Shown here: positions 43,265 to 52,042 of the stretch, piece after piece
How positions within the stretch are numbered: the stretch's first letter is position 1
How the letters are laid out: each line of letters opens with the position of its first letter
NCBI GenBank assembly: GCA_047621325.1
Contig: JBLHLT010000012.1
Coordinates: 56,677-120,676, forward strand
DNA: 64,000 nt
Reading direction: 5' to 3'
Source: Bermanella sp047621325
GTDB lineage: Bacteria > Pseudomonadota > Gammaproteobacteria > Pseudomonadales > Oceanobacteraceae
Notes under the pieces: model-generated
Database searches by the model: none
What the model was told of the DNA's origin: nothing
The model's input: only the letters and a program-made list of their open reading frames with translations
Position numbers and translations under genes: made by a program

Positions 43265-45307
43265 TTACCAGCGCCAATTGTATTCGAGTGACCATTCTCG
43301 GCCTCGCGCTGGGTATTCTTGATAAACGGTATTATTGTCCAATGTCCCTAATGCGACGGCACTGCCGGTACTGTAGGTTTTATCTAATGCATTTTGTACC
43401 GTAAAGGATACGCGTTGCGATAACGGCATTGCGTAGTTGAGCTTAACATCCCAAATTTTTAAGTGGCTATCGTCTTGCAATACGTCGACGGATGAACGCC
43501 AGTGCATACCAATGTAGCTGTTTAGCTTATCGTTTATTTTCCAATGTAATTGACTTAAACCAAAGTGGTTAGGTGATAGCTTTTCGTTAGCAATGAGCTC
43601 GGTTTGATCCGTGTTAGAGCTTATGTTTAATATATGAGTGGCTTGGTTGATTAATTTAATATTTTGCGATAAAACCCATGTCCATTCCCATTCAACCCCT
43701 TGGGAATGGCTGTTCGAAATATTGTCTAAGAAGGTATCGTTTCCTACGGTACGAAAGCCAATGAGATCATGGATGTCATTGTTAAATAAAATAATATTTA
43801 GATGATGTTGGTCATCAAGATAATTGTAGTTAATTTCTGTCGAGCGAAGTGTTGATGCGTTTAACTCTTCGCTCCCTACTGTAAGTCCGCTTTCTTCATC
43901 ATATAAATCCCCCAAGGATGGTGCGCGATACGCTTCTGAATATATCAACTTCCATGTGGTGCTTGCAGAAGCGTTATGAATTAAAGAAATCCTAGGGCTC
44001 CATTTAGAGCCGGTATCATTGTAATGGTCAAAGCGGGCTCCTATCATACTGCTAAATTGCGCATGCCATTTACTTTCTATTTGAGTGTAAGCACTCGTTA
44101 TTTTTCGGGTTTTATCTTGTACCACTCGTTGGTTTGCATTATTGAACGTTACCACTTCGCCTAGATACTCTTCATTGCCAAAAATATTATAGTTTGAACG
44201 TAGGTGTCCGTTAGGTACTTGGCTGCTGACCCATTCGAATCCATTATCCCATTGCTGTGTGTCATTTAATTTTGTGTGAATATCGACACCTAAACGAGTT
44301 GATTGGTAATCAATATCCTCGCCAAATAAAAAGTCAGCATCGGGCAGTGTGGTTGGGTCTTTGACGGCAAGAGCCGTTAAGCTTTCTCGATGCGAATTTT
44401 GGTATTGCACATATGAATTTACCAATATATTTTCGCTTGGTTCAACTTGCCACGTCAGGCCAGTACTGAACTGTGACATTTTTATATCGGTTACTCCATC
44501 ACGCAAACGGCGAAATAAATAATAATCTTGACGATTGGATTCATACCAAAGTGTTTGCCACTCAATATTTTTTAACCTCACTTGAGCATCAAAATGAAAT
44601 TGCTGTCTTGGGTCTTGAGTCTTGCTTTGTAAATTAAAACGATCGAATTCAACGGCAATGGTTTCGCCTTTGTCTTCTTGGTATTGAATGCCTAATGAAA
44701 TTTCAGCCTCTTTGAGTTTTTGCGTTATGCCAACGCTACCGCCACGACCATCAAAGCTGTTGGCGTTAAGACTTATTTGGGCGTCTGGTTTGGTTAAGAT
44801 ATTGATGACGCCATTAAACGCATTCGAGCCATATAATGCAGAGCCCGGTCCACGAATCACTTCCACTCGATCAACAAACGTTAGTGGTAAAAAACGATTG
44901 AAGTAATTTATGCCGCCGGTGTAATCATCGTTAAGCCGTTGCCCATTTACTAAAAACAAAATATTGCTGGCATATTTTTGTGAATGGCCCCGTGTGGCGA
45001 TGTAAGACTGATTGCCTTCAACTGGGTTGTACATGGCATAAAAGCCAGGAATGATATCTAACAGCCCGACGAGGTTTGTCACGCCCATATCAGCCAGTTG
45101 TTGACCACTGAACACGCTGATACTGGATGGGGTTTGGTTAATGGGCGTATCGCGCTTGGCGGCCACTTGCACTTGAGTGTTCATTAACTCGGTTAGGCTT
45201 AACTCAAACAAGTCTATTTGATTGGCAAGGCAAGGGGATACCGAAACGAGTGACGTCAGTAAACAAGTGCTCGTAATCCGAAGTGTGTTGCCATGACGTC
45301 TAGTCAC
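43265..45307 (-). CDS. TonB-dependent outer-membrane receptor
   Basis: The product is 680 aa. A signal peptide is followed by a plug domain (TPSSISVFSGQQLADMGVTNLVGLLDIIPGF, VDRVEVIRGPGSALYGSNAFNGVINI) and a 22-strand-type barrel ending in aromatic Trp (YNWRW). It imports a scarce ligand, possibly a siderophore, heme or vitamin, using TonB energy; the ligand is not evident. It starts at GTG with a weak ribosome-binding site, so the true start may differ slightly. No inner-membrane ABC partner is adjacent. Confidence 0.9.
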   Translation of the reverse strand: MTRRHGNTLRITSTCLLTSLVSVSPCLANQIDLFELSLTELMNTQVQVAAKRDTPINQTPSSISVFSGQQLADMGVTNLVGLLDIIPGFYAMYNPVEGNQSYIATRGHSQKYASNILFLVNGQRLNDDYTGGINYFNRFLPLTFVDRVEVIRGPGSALYGSNAFNGVINILTKPDAQISLNANSFDGRGGSVGITQKLKEAEISLGIQYQEDKGETIAVEFDRFNLQSKTQDPRQQFHFDAQVRLKNIEWQTLWYESNRQDYYLFRRLRDGVTDIKMSQFSTGLTWQVEPSENILVNSYVQYQNSHRESLTALAVKDPTTLPDADFLFGEDIDYQSTRLGVDIHTKLNDTQQWDNGFEWVSSQVPNGHLRSNYNIFGNEEYLGEVVTFNNANQRVVQDKTRKITSAYTQIESKWHAQFSSMIGARFDHYNDTGSKWSPRISLIHNASASTTWKLIYSEAYRAPSLGDLYDEESGLTVGSEELNASTLRSTEINYNYLDDQHHLNIILFNNDIHDLIGFRTVGNDTFLDNISNSHSQGVEWEWTWVLSQNIKLINQATHILNISSNTDQTELIANEKLSPNHFGLSQLHWKINDKLNSYIGMHWRSSVDVLQDDSHLKIWDVKLNYAMPLSQRVSFTVQNALDKTYSTGSAVALGTLDNNTVYQEYPARGREWSLEYNWRW

Positions 45308-45470
45308 TGCTTTAACTCGTGGTGAATGGCCTATTAATAAGGTTAGACCAAATAATGAGCCTTTGGAGGCATTATTTTGGAGTCGCAGTGCTTATAAAAA
45401 CCTTTGATTTACCTAAGGGCAGTGCGTTGAAATGCGGCTAGAAGGTGATGAGAGCAGGGTTTGAGGCGAA

Positions 45471-45493
45471 AGCGGCCTGAAACTCAGGCCGCT
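45471..45493 (-). terminator. Terminator-like hairpin after gatB
   Basis: AGCGGCCTGA / TCAGGCCGCT with a 3-nt loop, strong GC stem, 17 bases after the gatB stop. Only a short TTT follows on the minus strand. Confidence 0.6.
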
Positions 45494-45509
45494 GCTCATA
45501 ACGCTATGT

Positions 45510-46964
45510 TTAGCACTTTGCGTCAAGTTTCTCTTTTAGTATTTTATTAACCATGCCCGGGTTAGCGGAGCCTTTAGAGGCCTTCATGACTTGGCCTACA
45601 AAGAAGCCAACCATCTTGCCACGTTTGTCTGGCTCCGCGCTGACATATTGCTCAAGCTGTTTAGGGCTGTTGACAATCACCTCATCAACGATGGCTTCAA
45701 TCGCGCCAGTGTCGCTCACTTGTTTTAAACCCAGAGAATCAATCAGTGCATCGACGTCATCCCCTTTTTGTTCCCACAGTGCGGCAAAGACATCTTTACC
45801 ACCTTTGCTAGAAATGGTGTTGTCGATGATGCGCGCAATCATCGCACCCAGTTGAGCTGCGTTTACAGGGCTATTTTTGATGTCGACTTCGTTTTTGTTT
45901 AACGCTGCAGACAACTCGCCCATTACCCAGTTAGCCGCCAGTTTGTAATCGCCACAGGCTTTTGCCACGGCTTCAAAGTAGTCAGCCAATTCACGAGTAG
46001 CGGATAATACGCCAGCGTCGTATTCGCTTAAGCCGTTTTCATCCATTAAACGTTGTTTTTTCTGGTCTGGTAATTCAGGCAGCGTTTTGCGGATAGCGTC
46101 AATGTATTCATCATCAATAACAACCGGTAACAAATCTGGACAAGGGAAGTAGCGATAATCGTTGGCTACTTCTTTTGAGCGCATTGAGCGGGTTTCCATT
46201 TTATTGGCATCAAACAAACGGGTTTCTTGGGTGATGGTGCCACCGTCTTCAAGAATGTCGCGTTGACGTTCGATTTCGACGTTAATGGCTTGCTCAACAA
46301 AACGGAAACTGTTGACGTTTTTAATTTCAGTTCGAGTGCCGAATTCTTCTTGACCTTTAGGGCGTAAAGAAACGTTACAGTCACAACGCATAGAACCCTG
46401 TGATAAATCGCCATCACAAATGCCTAAGTAGGTTACGATGCTGTGCATTTTTTTGAAGTAGGCAACAGCTTCTTTGGCGCTGCGAATTTCTGGCTCAGAT
46501 ACGATCTCAATTAACGGTGTGCCCGCACGGTTTAAATCGATGCCTGATTGGCCATGAAAATCTTCGTGTAACGATTTACCGGCGTCTTCTTCTAAGTGGG
46601 CGCGCGTCACGTTGATGCGTTTTGTGGTGCCATCTTCAAGGGTGACATCAATGCTGCCCATACCCACAATAGGGTGGTGCAACTGTGTGGTTTGATACCC
46701 TTTTGGGGAATCAGGATAAAAATAATTTTTACGATCAAACACAGACACCTTGCCGATTTCTGCGTCAATCGCACAACCGAATTTAACCGCCATGGCTAAG
46801 GCTTCTTCATTGAATACCGGTAATACACCCGGTAAACCCAAATCAAGCAGTGATGCTTGTGTATTAGGCTCAGCGCCGAATGCGGTGCTTGAACCTGAAA
46901 AAATTTTTGATTTTGTGGCCAACTGAGCATGAATCTCAAGACCGATAACTACTTCCCATTCCAT
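45510..46964 (-). CDS. gatB: Asp-tRNA(Asn)/Glu-tRNA(Gln) amidotransferase subunit B
   Basis: The product is 484 aa. GatB activates misacylated tRNA with ATP in the GatCAB complex. The N-terminal WEVVIGLEIHAQL, the LDLGLPGVLPV and FDRKNYFYPDSPKGYQ motifs, the Zn-site region (MRCDCNVSLRP) and the C-terminal YqeY-like tail domain are all present. Its start is 11 bases after gatA. The operon implies the organism makes Gln-tRNA or Asn-tRNA by the indirect route. Confidence 0.98.
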   Translation of the reverse strand: MEWEVVIGLEIHAQLATKSKIFSGSSTAFGAEPNTQASLLDLGLPGVLPVFNEEALAMAVKFGCAIDAEIGKVSVFDRKNYFYPDSPKGYQTTQLHHPIVGMGSIDVTLEDGTTKRINVTRAHLEEDAGKSLHEDFHGQSGIDLNRAGTPLIEIVSEPEIRSAKEAVAYFKKMHSIVTYLGICDGDLSQGSMRCDCNVSLRPKGQEEFGTRTEIKNVNSFRFVEQAINVEIERQRDILEDGGTITQETRLFDANKMETRSMRSKEVANDYRYFPCPDLLPVVIDDEYIDAIRKTLPELPDQKKQRLMDENGLSEYDAGVLSATRELADYFEAVAKACGDYKLAANWVMGELSAALNKNEVDIKNSPVNAAQLGAMIARIIDNTISSKGGKDVFAALWEQKGDDVDALIDSLGLKQVSDTGAIEAIVDEVIVNSPKQLEQYVSAEPDKRGKMVGFFVGQVMKASKGSANPGMVNKILKEKLDAKC

Positions 46965-46975
46965 AATAGAATTCC

Positions 46976-48445
46976 TTATTCGATACCTTGAGGTGCTGCA
47001 TTGTGAAAATCAGTGGCTTGTTGGAATTTGTGCGCGGCATTTAGCATGGCCGCTTCACTCCAGTAGTTGCCCATAATTTGCAAGCCAACCGGTAAACCGT
47101 TAATTAAGCCAGCTGGAATCGACATGCCTGGTAGGCCTGCTAAGTTGCAAGAAAGTGTGAACTTATCTTCCATGTACATTTCAACGGGGTCACCTGATTT
47201 TTCACCTGCTTTAAACGCAGGTGATGGTGTCACTGGCCCCATGATGAAATCCACCTCGTTAAATGCTTTAACAAAATCGTTTTTAATTAATCGACGAATT
47301 TGTTGCGCTTTCACATAATACGCATCGTAAAAACCAGTTGATAAAGCGTAGGTGCCAATCATGATGCGGCGTTTCACTTCGTCACCAAAACCTTCACCAC
47401 GAGAACGCTTGTATAAGTCCTCAACGTCCTTAGGGTCTTCACAGCGGTAGCCAAAACGCACACCGTCCATACGCGATAAGTTTGCAGAGCATTCAGCTGG
47501 TGCTACAACGTAATAAGCGGGGATCGCAAGGTCAGTACTTGGCAAAGATATTTCTTTAACTGTGCAGCCCAGTTTTTCAAATTCCGCGATGGCGTTCATC
47601 ATGGTTTGCTTCATTTCGCCATCTAAACTTTCTGGGAAAAACTCTTTTGGTAAACCAATCACCTTGCCAGCAATGTCATCGTTTAACGTGGCGGTGTAAT
47701 CCGGTACGTCTTGTTCAATGCTGGTGCTGTCTTTGGTGTCAAAGCTGGCCATGACGTTAAGCATCATGGCTGCGTCTTCTGCGGTGCGAGCCATTGGGCC
47801 GGCTTGGTCAAGGGATGAGGCGTAAGCGATCATACCCCAACGGGAGCAACGACCGTAGGTTGGTTTTAAACCCGTTAGGCCGCAAAGCGCTGAAGGTTGA
47901 CGAATCGAGCCGCCAGTATCGGTACCCGTGGCAGCAGGCACTAAGCGCGCAGCAACGGCCGCGGCAGAACCACCAGATGAGCCACCAGGGATGGTGTCGA
48001 AATTCCAAGGGTTTTTAACGCCGCCAAAAAATGACGATTCGTTTGATGAACCCATGGCGAATTCATCCATGTTAGTTTTACCTAGGCACACAGCGCCTTC
48101 ACGTTTCATGTTAGCGACTACGGTTGCATCGTACGGCGGCACAAAGTTACTTAACATTTTTGAGCCACACGTGGTTAATGTGCCATCTGTGCAAAAAATA
48201 TCTTTGTGTGCAAAAGGGACACCCGTCCATGCGGTGGCGTTGCCTGCCGCACGACGTTCGTCAGCTGTTTTCGCATCCGCGAGTGCTTGTTCTTCCATAA
48301 TGGTGATAAAACTATTGATGCCGTTTTCACCTTGATCGAACTGTTTAATGCGATTTAAAAAGTGCTGAGTAATTTCGACACTGGTGAAATCACCGGCTTC
48401 AAGACCTTTAGAGATCTGGGTAAGGGTTAGGTTATGCAAGGCCAT
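46976..48445 (-). CDS. gatA: Asp-tRNA(Asn)/Glu-tRNA(Gln) amidotransferase subunit A
   Basis: The product is 489 aa. It is an amidase-signature enzyme that releases ammonia from glutamine. The Ser-cisSer-Lys triad is in GVPFAHKDIF (Lys), GGSSGGSAAAVAA and GTDTGGSIRQPSALCG. ATG 48445 (MALHNLTL) is preferred over an upstream in-frame TTG. It is the middle gene of gatC-gatA-gatB. Confidence 0.98.
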   Translation of the reverse strand: MALHNLTLTQISKGLEAGDFTSVEITQHFLNRIKQFDQGENGINSFITIMEEQALADAKTADERRAAGNATAWTGVPFAHKDIFCTDGTLTTCGSKMLSNFVPPYDATVVANMKREGAVCLGKTNMDEFAMGSSNESSFFGGVKNPWNFDTIPGGSSGGSAAAVAARLVPAATGTDTGGSIRQPSALCGLTGLKPTYGRCSRWGMIAYASSLDQAGPMARTAEDAAMMLNVMASFDTKDSTSIEQDVPDYTATLNDDIAGKVIGLPKEFFPESLDGEMKQTMMNAIAEFEKLGCTVKEISLPSTDLAIPAYYVVAPAECSANLSRMDGVRFGYRCEDPKDVEDLYKRSRGEGFGDEVKRRIMIGTYALSTGFYDAYYVKAQQIRRLIKNDFVKAFNEVDFIMGPVTPSPAFKAGEKSGDPVEMYMEDKFTLSCNLAGLPGMSIPAGLINGLPVGLQIMGNYWSEAAMLNAAHKFQQATDFHNAAPQGIE

Positions 48446-48451
48446 GGTCAA

Positions 48452-48739
48452 TTACTCTACAACTTTAGGTACTAAAAATAGGCCGTTTTCTTGTGCTGGA
48501 GCATTGGCCATGTATTTTTCTCTGTGGTTCTCTTCGGTCACGACATCCGCACGTAAACGCTGCACTGCGTCGGTTGGGTGAGCCAAAGGTTGTATACCGT
48601 CTGTATTGACGGCATTCATTTGTTCAACTAAAGCTAATATGCTGCTTAGTTCTTCTTGATATTGGCCGATACTGTCTTCGGCAATGGCTAAGCGGGCTAA
48701 ATCCGCAATATTGGTGACATCTAAACGATCAAGCGCCAT
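48452..48739 (-). CDS. gatC: Asp-tRNA(Asn)/Glu-tRNA(Gln) amidotransferase subunit C
   Basis: The 95-aa small subunit wraps around and stabilises GatA-GatB. ATG 48739 (MALDRLDVTNIADLARLAI) fits the family start; the frame extends upstream without homology. The conserved VNTDGIQPLAHP and LRADVVTEE segments are present. First gene of the operon and divergent from mreB. Confidence 0.96.
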   Translation of the reverse strand: MALDRLDVTNIADLARLAIAEDSIGQYQEELSSILALVEQMNAVNTDGIQPLAHPTDAVQRLRADVVTEENHREKYMANAPAQENGLFLVPKVVE

Positions 48740-48883
48740 GGTATTTTCTCTGCCTTTTTGGGCTGTGAATATAAAGTATGTGATAGGGGCGTAACTTAAC
48801 ACATTTGTGCCTTGCCCAAAAAGCCCGCCGTTGATAGTCTAAGCAGCAAAATAATAGTCTACACGTTACATTGGAAATACTGG

Positions 48884-49924
48884 ATGTTTAAAAAACTCAG
48901 AGGGATGTTCTCAAGTGATCTTGCAATAGACCTTGGAACAGCAAACACTCTTATCTACGAACGCGAGAAAGGCATCACGTTAAATGAGCCTTCAGTTGTG
49001 GCTGTTCGTAGTCAAGGCAACCAAAAAACAGTGGCGGCCGTAGGGCATGATGCCAAGCGTATGCTGGGTCGTACCCCAGGTAATATTCAAGCTATTCGCC
49101 CGTTAAAAGACGGCGTTATCGCTGATTTCCAAGTGACTGAAAAAATGTTGCAGCACTTTATTAAAAAAGTGCACGAAGATAGTTTCTTTACACCCAGTCC
49201 TCGTGTGCTTGTATGTGTGCCTTGCAAATCAACTCAGGTCGAACGTAAAGCCATTCGTGAGTCTTGTATTGGTGCTGGTGCGCGTAAGGTCTATTTAATT
49301 GAAGAACCAATGGCAGCCGCTATTGGTGCAGGCCTACCGGTTGAAGAAGCCAGCGGCTCAATGGTGGTGGATATAGGTGGTGGTACCACTGAAATAGCCA
49401 TTATTTCTTTAAACGGTGTGGTTTACAGCGAATCTGTAAAAGTAGGTGGTGATAAGTTTGATGAGTCTATCGTCACTTATGTGCGTCGTAATTACGGCTC
49501 ATTAATTGGTGAAGCCACGGCCGAGCGTATTAAACAAGAAATCGGCACGGCTTACCCTGGTGGTGAAGTGCGTGAAATTGACGTACGTGGTCGTAATCTT
49601 GCTGAAGGTATTCCACGTTCGTTCACTTTGAACAGCAATGAAATATTAGAAGCATTACAAGAATCACTTGCGGCTATCGTTCAGGCAGTGAAAAGCGCCC
49701 TTGAGCAATGTCCTCCAGAATTAGCATCCGATATCGCCGAGCGCGGTTTGGTACTAACTGGCGGTGGCGCAATGTTGCGTGACCTTGATAAATTATTAAG
49801 TGAAGAAACAGGCCTACCTGTCATTGTGGCCGATGATCCGCTTACGTGTGTAGCTCGTGGCGGCGGTCGTGCCCTTGAAACCATGACTGATCAACAACTT
49901 GATTTATTGGCTAGCGAATATTAA
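48884..49924 (+). CDS. mreB: Rod shape-determining protein MreB
   Basis: The 346-aa bacterial actin directs elongation-specific peptidoglycan synthesis. ATG 48884 (MFKKLRGMFSSDLAIDLGTANTL) is the family start and gives the amphipathic membrane-binding N-terminus; the longer upstream frame is rejected. ATP-binding motifs IDLGTANT, VVDIGGGTTEIAI and LTGGGAMLRDLD are clear. It is followed by a hairpin and then mreC-mreD, as usual. Confidence 0.98.
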   Translation: MFKKLRGMFSSDLAIDLGTANTLIYEREKGITLNEPSVVAVRSQGNQKTVAAVGHDAKRMLGRTPGNIQAIRPLKDGVIADFQVTEKMLQHFIKKVHEDSFFTPSPRVLVCVPCKSTQVERKAIRESCIGAGARKVYLIEEPMAAAIGAGLPVEEASGSMVVDIGGGTTEIAIISLNGVVYSESVKVGGDKFDESIVTYVRRNYGSLIGEATAERIKQEIGTAYPGGEVREIDVRGRNLAEGIPRSFTLNSNEILEALQESLAAIVQAVKSALEQCPPELASDIAERGLVLTGGGAMLRDLDKLLSEETGLPVIVADDPLTCVARGGGRALETMTDQQLDLLASEY

Positions 49925-49961
49925 TTCGTTTTAGGCCTTAGTTGTCGGTCAAATCCTGTCG

Positions 49962-49993
49962 AAAATGCGTAATCCGCGAGGGTTGCGCATTTT
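49962..49993 (+). terminator. Hairpin between mreB and mreC
   Basis: AAAATGCG ... CGCATTTT with inner AA/TT pairing, followed by GTACG. A partial terminator or processing site that could set mreB above mreC, as is common at this junction. Confidence 0.5.
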
Positions 49994-50039
49994 GTACGTA
50001 CAGCTCGATGAGACGATTTCTAATAACTAATGAAGTCTT

Positions 50040-50054
50040 AAGGAGCACATCATC
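50040..50054 (+). promoter_or_regulatory. mreC ribosome-binding site and apparent AUC start codon
   Basis: AAGGAG at 50040-50045 is followed six bases later by ATC (50052-50054). No ATG, GTG or TTG lies in frame between the upstream stop (50031-50033) and ATG 50100. The codons after ATC give KGIFSSGQ, aligning with KPIFSRGP after the initiator Met of E. coli MreC. Confidence 0.6.
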
Positions 50055-50927
50055 AAAGGTATTTTCAGTTCAGGGCAAGCTGTTAACTCCCGTTTTGTAA
50101 TGGCGTTATTGATTTCTGCGGCATTAATGTCAGCTGATAAATATTTAGAACCCATGCAAAATGTACGGAATTTATTAGGGTATTTGATTACACCCGTTCA
50201 GTGGGTGTCTGGCCTGCCTGGTCAACTGGGTGGTTGGGCTGAAAAATCTGCCGTGAGCCGTTCGAGCTTGCAAGAAGAAAATGATCGCTTAAGCAATGAA
50301 TCTTTAGTTTTAACTCAAAAAGTTCAGCAGATGGTTTCACTACGTGCTGAAAACAACCGATTGCGTGAATTACTGAACGCGTCTGAATTACTTGACGACA
50401 CGGTACAAGTGGCAGAATTAATTGGTGTCGACCCTGACCCATATACGCATCACATTATTATTAATAAAGGCTTACAAGACGGTGTCTTTGTTGGTCAGCC
50501 TATCTTAGATGCGCAAGGCTTAATGGGTCAGGTGATAGAAGTGCTGCCCTTTACAAGTCGTGTTTTATTGCTGGCGGATAGTAACCACGCTATTCCTGTG
50601 TTGGTTAATCGCAATGGTATTCGTGCGATTGCCGTGGGTTCTGGCAGATTAGATGAGCTAGCGCTCATTTATGTACCGGATACCGCAGACATCAAAGAAG
50701 GGGATTTACTGGTCAGCTCTGGTTTAGGCTCTCGCTACCCTCGGGGTTATCCGGTTGCCACGATTACTAAAGTAGAGCATGACCCAGGTGAGCCGTTTGC
50801 TATTGTCTCTGCACGTCCTTCTGCCCAGTTAGACCGTTCTCGCTATGTGTTGCTGGTGTTCTCCAGAGGCAGCCAACTGCCAGAGCCTAAATTATTGCCA
50901 GAATCAGAACAGGAGATTCAGCCATGA
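50052..50927 (+). CDS. mreC: Rod shape-determining protein MreC
   Basis: The product would be 291 aa if translation starts at ATC 50052. It is a membrane-anchored periplasmic scaffold that links MreB and MreD to the PBP2-RodA synthase. After the short cytoplasmic tail (KGIFSSGQAVNSR) come the membrane helix (FVMALLISAALMSA), a coiled coil (about 55-95) and the beta-barrel domain (LIGVDPDPYTHHIIINKG, VLLLADSNHAIPV, GSRYPRGYPVATI). The first ATG, 50100, would remove the cytoplasmic tail and part of the helix, so it is less likely. It overlaps mreD by 4 bases. Confidence 0.93.
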   Translation: MKGIFSSGQAVNSRFVMALLISAALMSADKYLEPMQNVRNLLGYLITPVQWVSGLPGQLGGWAEKSAVSRSSLQEENDRLSNESLVLTQKVQQMVSLRAENNRLRELLNASELLDDTVQVAELIGVDPDPYTHHIIINKGLQDGVFVGQPILDAQGLMGQVIEVLPFTSRVLLLADSNHAIPVLVNRNGIRAIAVGSGRLDELALIYVPDTADIKEGDLLVSSGLGSRYPRGYPVATITKVEHDPGEPFAIVSARPSAQLDRSRYVLLVFSRGSQLPEPKLLPESEQEIQP

Positions 50928-51394
50928 TGCGTGCTTATGGTGTCATCCTGCCTACCTTTTTTGTAGCGTTAGCGCTGGCTATTTTTCCAATGCCGCGATT
51001 AATAGATTACATTCGCCCTGAATGGGTGGCGATGACCGTTATATTTTGGTTATTGGTCAGCCCAACAAAAGCGGGTATTTTTTTAGCACTGTGCATGGGC
51101 ATTTTACTGGATGTGTTGCATGGCAGTTTGCTTGGGCAAAATGCCATGGCGTTAAGTATTATGGCGTATCTTGTTTTGTTACTGCACTCGCGTATGCGTT
51201 TGTATAACGCAATACAGCAAAGCTTTTTAGTGTTTATTTTGATTGGTTTGTTTTTGTTAGTGCGTTTTTGGACTGAATCTGTGGTGATAGGACAGGGCAA
51301 AACCGCTTTATTATGGCCATCTGTTGGCAGTGCCTTTATTTGGCCGCTTTGGTATAACCTGTTACTGGCGGTGCGCCAGTATTTTAGAAATTAA
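50924..51394 (+). CDS. mreD: Rod shape-determining protein MreD
   Basis: The 156-aa inner-membrane protein has about five helices (IFPMPRLIDYIRPEWVAMTVIFWLL is the recognisable start, residues about 20-44). It overlaps mreC in an ATGATG junction, consistent with coupled translation, and is one base from maf. It is part of the elongasome. Confidence 0.94.
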   Translation: MMRAYGVILPTFFVALALAIFPMPRLIDYIRPEWVAMTVIFWLLVSPTKAGIFLALCMGILLDVLHGSLLGQNAMALSIMAYLVLLLHSRMRLYNAIQQSFLVFILIGLFLLVRFWTESVVIGQGKTALLWPSVGSAFIWPLWYNLLLAVRQYFRN

Positions 51395-51395
51395 T

Positions 51396-51980
51396 ATGGC
51401 TGACTTATTACTTGCGTCAGCGTCTCCACGCCGACGTGAACTGCTTGAGCAGATCGGGGTCAATTTTATATGTGAAGCTCAGGATATTGATGAATCTGCC
51501 TTGCCAGCAGAAAAACCTGATGCATATGTTGAGCGCTTAGCACGAGAAAAGGCGGCACAAGCCGCTCAATCCTCCAGTATTGCAACACTAGGTTCAGATA
51601 CCTGCGTAGTATTAGAGGGTGAAATTTTAAGCAAACCATTATCGACGGATGAAGCAAAAGCCATGTTGGCGCGTTTATCCGGTCGTAGTCACCAAGTATT
51701 GACGGCCATTGCCCTTTGTAAAAATGTATCAGGGCAATTACAACTGACGAGCCAAGTCGTTAGCACCGATGTGAGCTTCATCGAATTAAGCCGTGATCAA
51801 ATTGAGCAATATGTTGCGACTGGCGAACCTATGGATAAAGCAGGTTCTTACGGTATACAGGGTAAAGCCGCGGTATTTGTATCCGCTATAACTGGCAGCT
51901 ACAGCAATGTGGTCGGGCTGCCGCTTATGGAAACCGCGCAATTATTACAGCAACACAACATACCGGTTTGGTGTGTTTAG
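51396..51980 (+). CDS. maf: Maf-family nucleoside triphosphate pyrophosphatase (dTTP/UTP type)
   Basis: The product is 194 aa. It hydrolyses dTTP/UTP and modified nucleotides to monophosphates, preventing misincorporation. ATG 51396 (MADLLLASASPRRRELLEQIG) gives the family start; upstream frame overlaps mreD. Conserved ASxSPRR, DTCVV, LSGRSHQV and DKAGSYGIQG motifs are present. mre-maf-rng is the usual enterobacterial-like order (yhdE in E. coli). Confidence 0.95.
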   Translation: MADLLLASASPRRRELLEQIGVNFICEAQDIDESALPAEKPDAYVERLAREKAAQAAQSSSIATLGSDTCVVLEGEILSKPLSTDEAKAMLARLSGRSHQVLTAIALCKNVSGQLQLTSQVVSTDVSFIELSRDQIEQYVATGEPMDKAGSYGIQGKAAVFVSAITGSYSNVVGLPLMETAQLLQQHNIPVWCV

Positions 51981-52042
51981 CTCGTTGCTAAACAGAATTT
52001 AATTTAACGTGTCGTTTATCGACCCTTAACAGCAGTCTAATC

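Noticed and set aside
46166..46417. Small ORF inside gatB in another frame
   Set aside because: It lies wholly within a strongly conserved gene and has no homology pattern; similar shadow frames occur in narG, narH, narI, moaA and rpoN.
48812..48883. Longer MreB starting at 48812
   Set aside because: The extra residues are unlike MreB, and the family start MFKKLRG is encoded at 48884.
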